A DNA stretch of 64,000 nucleotides from Longibacter sp051155795 (lineage in GTDB: Bacteria; Bacteroidota; Rhodothermia; Rhodothermales; Salinibacteraceae). The DNA lies in assembly GCF_051155795.1 (NCBI RefSeq), contig NZ_DAXETW010000052.1, positions 1-64,000 of the forward strand, written 5' to 3'. Within the stretch, counting starts at the first letter, position 1. Every line of letters begins with the position of its first letter. A program made the translations under genes and the position numbers. Below the pieces are notes generated by a model, which did no database searches, was not told the DNA's origin, and was given only the letters and a program-made list of their open reading frames with translations. This document shows, piece by piece, positions 59,401 through 64,000 of the stretch.

Positions 59401-59841
59401 GCGCTTGTTCCGGTCGCGCTGCAGGAATCCCACCTTTCTGTCGCGCTGCGTATTCTCGCCAACGAGATGGATAAGCGCCATAAAGTGCGCTTTCGATTCG
59501 AGGGATCGGAGGAAGAAACAGCACCCGAGGACGACCTGGCCTCCATGCACCTCTACCGTATAGCGTACGAGGCGGTCAACAACGCACTCCAGCATGCGAA
59601 ATGCGAAAACGTGACCGTGGCCCTGCGTCGGGAAGGGGGGCGCCTCGTGCTCGAAGTAAGCGACGACGGGGTCGGGATCCCCGCAGACGTCAATAAGTCG
59701 TCCGATTCCATGGGCGACCGGGATGTAGGGCTTGGGCTCAAGTCGATGAAGCGTCGGGCCACACTCATAGGCGCAAGCTTCTCCATCAACGGCGCCCCGG
59801 GTCAGGGAACCACGATCCGGTGTGAACTCCCGTTTGAGTGA
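56494..59841 (+). CDS. CheB-CheR-PAS-histidine kinase fusion protein
   Basis: A 1115-residue fusion. A CheB-type methylesterase (about 60-240) has triad Ser69 (GASAGG), His96 and Asp187 (GTGADGT). A CheR-type methyltransferase (about 265-540) has VWVTGCATGEEAYSLAILLR and SCRNLLIYLNQKMQ. There follow a long coiled coil (about 710-790, EELLSMNEELQSKNEELQTS), a PAS domain (790-890), a HisKA_3 helix with His917 (REQRRIGQDLHDLLASRL) and an ATPase. There is no receiver domain, so the CheB part is not phosphorylation-gated in the usual way. No chemoreceptor, CheA or partner regulator is nearby. The signal is unknown, and no membrane segment is seen. Confidence 0.9.
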   Translation: MTDSTTIVTPGLTQSEGNATRSEDSETGTNDSPVHDGEQEYWGTYRQGKRGASVSDGSDVVPVVGIGASAGGVGALRQLFAHLRPSTGMAYVVILHLSPDVKSNLVEILRQVTDLPVETVESGKTVEADHVYVIPPGRRLEIQNHVLYLHDVEDPHAPTTIDRFFRSLARDLNEHAIGVVLSGTGADGTIGFKSIREYGGVTMVQAPQDAEYDGMPQSALSTGLVDVVGTASEIADSLRTYGDNLDQIQLERGRAEEKIGDSSSDLDTIFRLLYSATHHDFSNYKWSMVLRRVERRMQLSGIESLEGYISRLEQDEDEILSLRRDLLISVTSFFRDPDSFERLEKDVIPELFGDKKAGESVRVWVTGCATGEEAYSLAILLREVADRHDSAPDIQIFATDVDASALDVARAGVYPFSIQSEVGEERLKQFFESEGGQYRVRPKLREMILFAEHNVLEDPPFSNLDLVSCRNLLIYLNQKMQQHLLRLLHYGLRPGGYLFLGRSEAAGRTSDFFTVVDKSTNIFKSRSLPDDRPRRIPLFSGRWSRFGGMSTLDQRSNIGHAFAHKEAIDRDTVDRLHRDLVMRQVASVLVNENYEILHLSDGAGRFLKLSGGTPSLKILACVPDEIRVELRGALYETFKHGKRETDFTIQSINDDASTEIEVVVRLVEPPRVGETGRESPVAWIRFDRFLIDPSDRAEPSSLEAELNRALMQTREQLQNTSEEYEATAEEMEAANEELLSMNEELQSKNEELQTSKEELQSVNEELKTTNQALKLRVDEVKEVNTALETLMDATDIAMIFLDKQLRIMRFTPRATELFSIRPVDIGRPLSDFSQRFEYADLMDDVQEIVKTGTSVERELHQGEDRWMLVRCGPYETEEGSIDGVVLTFVDVTEQRRLERAVVNASEREQRRIGQDLHDLLASRLTGASMMLQNLRTLASSPDRSISEEKVTQIIDIIQEAANETRNLSHALVPVALQESHLSVALRILANEMDKRHKVRFRFEGSEEETAPEDDLASMHLYRIAYEAVNNALQHAKCENVTVALRREGGRLVLEVSDDGVGIPADVNKSSDSMGDRDVGLGLKSMKRRATLIGASFSINGAPGQGTTIRCELPFE

Positions 59842-59887
59842 AGAACGCGGCGCGGGGTGCATTGGGCGATGACATACCCGCTGTTAC

Positions 59888-59922
59888 TAAAAAAAGGAGA
59901 CGCGCCGTTCTGGCACGCCTCC
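59888..59922 (-). terminator. rho-independent terminator of aldehyde dehydrogenase
   Basis: On the minus strand GGAGGCGTGCC pairs with GGCGCGTCTCC (two G-T pairs; hairpin 59896-59922) and is followed by seven Ts. It lies about 50 bases past the gene's stop. Confidence 0.82.
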
Positions 59923-59970
59923 CTCAGGTATGCTACCGGGAGCGATGACTCTCAGACACAGACGGATTTG

Positions 59971-61461
59971 TCAGTCTTCCACGTTGTCGATCTGGGCCTT
60001 CTGCAGCTGCCCGGAGTAGTCGACGTAGACGGTCTTCGTCTCGGTGTAAAACTCAAATACCTCCCATCCGCCGTCGCGATGACCGTTGCCGGTGTCTTTC
60101 ACGCCGCCGAACGGCATATGTGCTTCGGCGCCGATCGTCGGACCATTGACGTACGTGATGCCGGCCTCCAGGTCGTGCATTGCACGGAAAGCGCGGGCCA
60201 CGTTGCTCGTGTAGATGGACGAGGAGAGGCCATAGACGGTGTCGTTCGCCGCCTCGGCTGCCTCTTCGTACGACGAGATCGTGTGGACGGACAGGACAGG
60301 ACCGAAGATTTCTTCCTGGAAGATGCTCATGTCGCGCTCCACGCCGCGGAAGAGCGTCGGCTGGAAGAAGCACCCGTCGGCGAGGGCATCGTCCATCGCG
60401 CGTTCACCGCCGAACAGAAGTTCGGCGCCGGCGTCAACGCCTTCCTGGATGTACCTGCTGATTTTTTCCAGCGCCGCCTCGTTGATTACGGGTCCGACGT
60501 CCGTCTCATCCTCCAGGCCGGAGCCAAGCGTCAGATCACGGGCTTCGTTCTGGATCATCTCGATGAACGCATCGTCGACGTCTTCATGGATGATCAGGCG
60601 GCTCGTCGCCGTGCAGCGCTGCCCGGTCGTGCCGTACGCGCCCCAGATGACGCCTTCAAGCGCGAGGTCCAGGTCGGCGTCTTCCATCACGATCATCGGG
60701 TTTTTGCCACCCATTTCGGCCGAGTACTTCTTATTCAGCCGTCCACAGGTTGCGCCGATGGCTTTCCCGGTCTCGCTGGAGCCGGTAAAACCGATCGCGT
60801 CGACATCCGGATGTTCGACCAGCGCTTTCCCGGCCTCACCGGCGCCATGGATCAGATTTACGACGCCGTCCGGCACGCCCGCATCCGACAGAATCTCGCA
60901 GAGGACCGTTGCGCTGTGTGGGGCCTCCTCGCTGGGCTTGAACACCACCGTGTTACCGCTGGCAATCGCCGGGAAGATCTTCCATGTCGGGACCGCCACC
61001 GGGAAATTCCAGGCGGTGATCACGCCGCAGACCCCAACGGGGCGGCGGATGCTCATGTTGAACTTATCCGGCAGTTCGCTCGGCACGGTGTGACCGAACA
61101 GCCGACGCGTCTCGCTGGCCGCGTAGTAGGCCGTATCGATGGCTTCCTGCACGTCGCCTTTCGTTTCGAACACCGGCTTGCCCATCTCGCGCGTCATGAT
61201 TCGGGCCAACTCCGTTTTTCGCTCCGTCAGCGCATCGCCGATCTGCCGGAGGATGGTGCCGCGTTTCGGAGCTGGCGTCGTACTCCACGATGAAAAGGCC
61301 TCACGGGCCGCCTCTACCGCGCGGTCAACGTCGGCCGGACCCGATGATGGAAACGTACCGATGACGTCGTTTCGGTCGGCAGGGTTCCGGTCGTTGAACG
61401 TCGTACCGGAGGCGGCGGGGGTGGCCTCACCTGCGATGATGTTGTGAAAGGTGTCTGCCAT
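59971..61461 (-). CDS. NAD(P)-dependent aldehyde dehydrogenase
   Basis: A 496-residue aldehyde dehydrogenase oxidising an aldehyde to its acid. Catalytic Cys283 lies in TTGQRCTATSR, general base Glu249 in AEMGGKNP, and Asn152 in AWNFPVA. The NAD site has Lys175 (VVFKPSEEAP) and GFTGSSETGKAI. The substrate cannot be told from these motifs. ATG 61461 is used; the open frame to 61611 extends into the microsatellite-rich gap. A strong terminator follows. It stands alone, divergent from the aminotransferase. Confidence 0.93.
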   Translation of the reverse strand: MADTFHNIIAGEATPAASGTTFNDRNPADRNDVIGTFPSSGPADVDRAVEAAREAFSSWSTTPAPKRGTILRQIGDALTERKTELARIMTREMGKPVFETKGDVQEAIDTAYYAASETRRLFGHTVPSELPDKFNMSIRRPVGVCGVITAWNFPVAVPTWKIFPAIASGNTVVFKPSEEAPHSATVLCEILSDAGVPDGVVNLIHGAGEAGKALVEHPDVDAIGFTGSSETGKAIGATCGRLNKKYSAEMGGKNPMIVMEDADLDLALEGVIWGAYGTTGQRCTATSRLIIHEDVDDAFIEMIQNEARDLTLGSGLEDETDVGPVINEAALEKISRYIQEGVDAGAELLFGGERAMDDALADGCFFQPTLFRGVERDMSIFQEEIFGPVLSVHTISSYEEAAEAANDTVYGLSSSIYTSNVARAFRAMHDLEAGITYVNGPTIGAEAHMPFGGVKDTGNGHRDGGWEVFEFYTETKTVYVDYSGQLQKAQIDNVED

Positions 61462-61651
61462 AATGAAAAGCGGTTCCAGTCGATGAGCGGCGTCGATGCG
61501 GGATTCGGATGTGACCCCGAACCACGGAGCCCGTGGCTCCACGGGTAGCAGGTCTGTCACATCACGTCCAACGTACGAGGCAGCCCGGCGGAGTTTCAAT
61601 GCCGCCACCAACCGATTCGACGCGATTCTCGGAAAGAAGTGGGGCGTTGGA

Positions 61652-61755
61652 TCGTTGAATCGTCGGGTCGTTGGGTCGTTGGGTCGTTGAATCGTTGAAT
61701 CGTTGGGTCGTTGGGTCGTTGGGTCGTTGGGTCGCTGGGTCGTTGAATCGTCGGG
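61652..61755. repeat. 8-bp microsatellite, 13 units
   Basis: Thirteen head-to-tail copies of an 8-bp unit of the form TCGTTGRR (variants TCGTTGGG, TCGTTGAA, TCGTCGGG, TCGCTGGG). No coding role is evident; the minus-strand translation (repeated TQRPND/FND) is spurious. It lies in the gap between the dehydrogenase and the aminotransferase. Confidence 0.92.
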
Positions 61756-61789
61756 GTTTTAAAATTGAGGACTTCGAATAACGACCTCC

Positions 61790-61877
61790 AGAGTCCAAAC
61801 CCCCAAACCCCAGAACCCATAGACCCGAGTAGAACCCCCTGAACCCTGCACCTTGAACCCTGAACCTTAGCAACCCC
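61790..61877. repeat. C-rich low-complexity tract (CCCTGAACCTT type)
   Basis: A run of near-repeats of AACCC and CCTGAACC-type units (for example CCCTGAACCCTGCACC at 61837-61852). It is a second kind of low-complexity DNA, adjacent to the 8-bp array. No function is known to me; such tracts are often spread through intergenic spaces of some Bacteroidota. Confidence 0.75.
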
Positions 61878-62032
61878 CGGTCTCCCGAAATCTTCCGGCG
61901 AACCGGCGGATCGCAAGAGGGGCGGTCGACATTGAACCGTTCGGTATACAAACGATAACGTATCATGGTCGGAGTCCCCGCTGACTCCGCCTGGCTGCCG
62001 ACCCCGTTCCGATTCCATTCTCTCGCCTCCTC

Positions 62033-63229
62033 ATGCCCGCCTCTTCAACCGTCGACGTCTCGAAGTACCTGTCCGACCGCATGCGGAATACGCCGCCCAG
62101 CGGCATCCGGCGCTTCTTTGAGATCGCTGCGACCATGGACGACGTGATCTCGCTCGGCATCGGCGAGCCGGACTTCGTCTCGCCCCGCCCGGTCATCGAT
62201 GCCGGCATCCGTTCGCTGGAGGAGGGGAAGACGAGCTACACGTCGAATGCCGGTCTCCGTGAACTCCGTGAACTCATCGCCAGCGACCTCGATCGCCTCT
62301 ACGGCCTGACGTACGACGTCGAGTCGGAGGTGCTCGTCACGGTTGGCTGCAGCGAAGCCATGCAGCTTGCCATGATGGCTGTCCTCGATCCAGGCGACGA
62401 GATACTGATTCCCGAACCCTGCTTCGTGTCGTACGGGCCGACGGCTCGCTTCGCCGGCGGGACGGTGGTGGATGTGCCAACGCGTGTCGAGACCAACTTT
62501 CAGGTGACGGCCGCCGACCTTGAGAAAAAGGTGACCGAGAACACGAAGGCGATCTTCCTCGGATACCCGAACAACCCGACCGGCGCCGTCCTTGAGCGAG
62601 AGATGCTCAAAGACATCGCCGACTTCGTCGTCGAGCACGACCTGATCGTAATCAGCGATGAGATCTATGACCGGCTCATTTACGGCGACATCAAAGAAAA
62701 AGGGCACGTATCGGTGCCGTCGGTCGACGGCCTCCGTGACCGAACCATTCTGCTCGGCGGTTTTTCGAAAAACTTTGCCATGACCGGCTGGCGCATCGGG
62801 TACGCCTGTGCCCCAGAGCCCATTCTCCGCGGGATGTACAAAGCGCACCAGTACATGGTGATGAGTGCCCCGACGGTCGGCCAGATCGGTGCCGTCGCGG
62901 CCATGCGGGAGTGCCAGGATGACGTCGAAACGATGCGCCAGTCATACGACGAACGGCGCAGGACGATCGTGGACGGCCTGAATGCGATCGGTTTACCCAC
63001 GTTTGAGCCGCGCGGCGCCTTCTACGCGTTTCCCGACATTACGTCCACCGGCCTGACATCGGAAGCGTTCGCTGAAAATCTCCTGCACGAAGAGGGCGTG
63101 GCCTGCGTCCCGGGTGATGCGTTTGGCCCGAGTGGTGCCGGGTACGTCCGATGCTCATACGCAACGTCGCTGGACCAGATCGAGCAGGCGCTCGAGCGCA
63201 TCGAGCGCTTTGTAAACACTGCGGCGTAG
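62033..63229 (+). CDS. class I/II pyridoxal-phosphate aminotransferase
   Basis: A 398-residue PLP enzyme of fold type I. The PLP lysine is Lys246 (GGFSKNFAMTGWRIGY). Asn181 lies in YPNNPTG and Asp209 in ISDEIY, both PLP contacts. The N-terminus has IGEPDFVSP and the substrate loop. It fits the aspartate/aromatic aminotransferase branch, but specificity cannot be assigned. The start (62033) is supported by family length. A membrane protein and prfB follow on the same strand with small gaps, so a shared transcript is possible. Confidence 0.92.
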   Translation: MPASSTVDVSKYLSDRMRNTPPSGIRRFFEIAATMDDVISLGIGEPDFVSPRPVIDAGIRSLEEGKTSYTSNAGLRELRELIASDLDRLYGLTYDVESEVLVTVGCSEAMQLAMMAVLDPGDEILIPEPCFVSYGPTARFAGGTVVDVPTRVETNFQVTAADLEKKVTENTKAIFLGYPNNPTGAVLEREMLKDIADFVVEHDLIVISDEIYDRLIYGDIKEKGHVSVPSVDGLRDRTILLGGFSKNFAMTGWRIGYACAPEPILRGMYKAHQYMVMSAPTVGQIGAVAAMRECQDDVETMRQSYDERRRTIVDGLNAIGLPTFEPRGAFYAFPDITSTGLTSEAFAENLLHEEGVACVPGDAFGPSGAGYVRCSYATSLDQIEQALERIERFVNTAA

Positions 63230-63233
63230 ACGC

Positions 63234-63710
63234 ATGCTCCCCGGTGCCATCGCGGCCGGCACCGCTGCGCATTCCCCCCACGCATCGCTCACCGACCCCG
63301 ACCGTCCCGTGCCCCTCGTTCGAATCCTATCCCTCGCCGCTCCCGTTGCCGCCGGCCTCCACCTCGCGGTGGGGTGGGAGTGGACGATTCTTCCGGCCGT
63401 TGTGGCTGGCGTGCTTGCCGACTCCCGAGGCTGGATGGCCGGTCTCCTGACGGTAGCGCTTCCCTGGGCGGGCATTCTCGCGTGGTCGTACGCCGCCTCG
63501 CCGGACTCTACGCCGATCCTGCTTGGGGTCCTCGGCGGGCTTCTCGGCGGAAACACCCCGGGTGCTGTGATCGTTGCGCTTACGCTTCTGTTTGGCGGCC
63601 TGATCGGGCTTGCCGGCGGTGCCCTCGGGAGTGCCTTGAACGGGCTGGCGCCTGCCGGTCCCCACCGGCGATCCGGCGACAAACCAGACGCTACCTCCAG
63701 TGGATTGTGA
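63234..63710 (+). CDS. small hydrophobic membrane protein, unknown
   Basis: A 158-residue protein with three to four hydrophobic segments (about 28-45, 50-75, 95-120 and 125-140) rich in Gly, Ala and Leu. I recognise no family. The start could be a GTG at 63309 (VPLVRILSLAAPVAAGLHL), which would remove a hydrophilic N-terminus. It sits four bases after the aminotransferase stop, so a translational link is likely. prfB begins 75 bases beyond. Confidence 0.5.
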   Translation: MLPGAIAAGTAAHSPHASLTDPDRPVPLVRILSLAAPVAAGLHLAVGWEWTILPAVVAGVLADSRGWMAGLLTVALPWAGILAWSYAASPDSTPILLGVLGGLLGGNTPGAVIVALTLLFGGLIGLAGGALGSALNGLAPAGPHRRSGDKPDATSSGL

Positions 63711-63785
63711 TCGCGTCCACGGTCCGCGCAGAAACGTGCCTCCGTACTCGACTCTTGCAGAATCACGCCGTATTGCGGCAACCGA

Positions 63786-64000
63786 ATGAAGAAGTACTCA
63801 GATAGCGACATCGAGCAGTTGCTCCAGCGCGTGGAGGATCTGCGCGGATACCTCGACATTCAGGGTCGTCGGGAGACCATCGAAGAACTCAACCACGAGC
63901 GGGTCGACCCCGGCTTCTGGGACAATCCGGACCACGCGCAGGAGGTCGAGAAGCGAATTGCGCGGGAGAAGAAGTGGGTCGGCGCCTGGGAGGATCTGAA
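63786..64000 (+). CDS. prfB: peptide chain release factor 2, N-terminal part (runs off right edge)
   Basis: The ATG at 63786 opens MKKYSDSDIEQLLQRVEDLR, then GYLDIQGRRETIEELNHERV and DPGFWDNPDHAQEVEKRIAR, the N-terminal domain of RF2. RF2 ends translation at UGA and UAA. In many bacteria prfB has an in-frame UGA inside LRGYL(UGA)D that is passed by a +1 frameshift. Here the stretch reads CTGCGCGGATACCTCGAC with no UGA, so the frame is continuous. Seventy-one codons are seen; the GGQ domain lies beyond the window. Confidence 0.9.
   Translation, partial: MKKYSDSDIEQLLQRVEDLRGYLDIQGRRETIEELNHERVDPGFWDNPDHAQEVEKRIAREKKWVGAWEDL

Noticed and set aside
59857..61293. Long plus-strand ORF opposite the aldehyde dehydrogenase
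   Set aside because: It is a frame shadow of a gene with clear catalytic residues; its translation has no recognisable family.
61652..61755. CRISPR array reading of the tandem repeats
   Set aside because: Units are 8 bp with no spacers and there are no cas genes in the window.

Overview
This looks like chromosomal DNA of a high-GC, probably halophilic member of the Bacteroidota, most likely class Rhodothermia (Salinibacter/Longibacter type). This is inference: I ran no taxonomic search. The reasons are a GC-rich sequence with strongly acidic proteins; a run of three parvulin-type peptidyl-prolyl isomerases followed by a MoxR ATPase; a GlnS-YqeY fusion; a MutA/MutB/MeaB methylmalonyl-CoA mutase operon; and a ribosomal protein S1 with long acidic extensions.

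Layout. (1) 1-12.7 kb is an accessory region. It has the N-terminus of an IS110 transposase at the left edge, HIT, esterase, SRPBCC, MmyB-type regulator, DUF1428, erythromycin-esterase and two VOC genes. Between them are decayed mobile DNA (an IS3 remnant and two IS110 remnants) and a frameshifted antitoxin/MazF pair. (2) A tRNA-Lys(CTT) with its terminator at 12.7-12.9 kb closes this region, and its 3' end faces it. (3) 13-24 kb holds nadE, a lactate/malate-dehydrogenase-like protein with altered catalytic residues, a BaeRF-type protein, a histidine kinase/NarL response-regulator pair, an aminopeptidase P, a thioredoxin-like protein, a TerB protein and a small membrane protein. (4) 24.5-29.3 kb holds fxsA and several redox flavoproteins plus a secreted CAP protein. 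(5) 29.3-35.4 kb is the PPIase-PPIase-SurA-MoxR cluster on the minus strand. (6) 35.6-39.7 kb has convergent gltX and glnS-yqeY. (7) 40.5-46.1 kb is the methylmalonyl-CoA mutase operon. (8) 46.3-53.9 kb has a TrmH-type methyltransferase, a LEA-like lipoprotein, cmk, rpsA and an ACT-domain malic enzyme. (9) 54-64 kb has an acetyl-CoA hydrolase/transferase, a GvpU-like protein, a very large CheB-CheR-PAS-histidine kinase fusion, an aldehyde dehydrogenase, a microsatellite-rich intergenic region, an aminotransferase, a small membrane protein and the start of prfB.

How the genes work together. Methylmalonyl-CoA mutase would feed propionyl-CoA carbon into succinyl-CoA, and malic enzyme and the CoA-transferase handle neighbouring C4 and acetyl-CoA flux. 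The PPIase/SurA group serves outer-membrane protein folding. gltX, glnS, cmk, rpsA, prfB and tRNA-Lys are translation or nucleotide housekeeping genes. Features that may merit attention are the S1 protein with a C-terminal helix-hairpin-helix-like tail, repeated 15-bp in-frame acidic tandem arrays in rpsA and the kinase gene, the substituted LDH-like protein beside nadE, tandem 15-bp repeats upstream of mutA, and a prfB start without the usual programmed frameshift. I saw no CRISPR array, rRNA operon, prophage or complete defence system.
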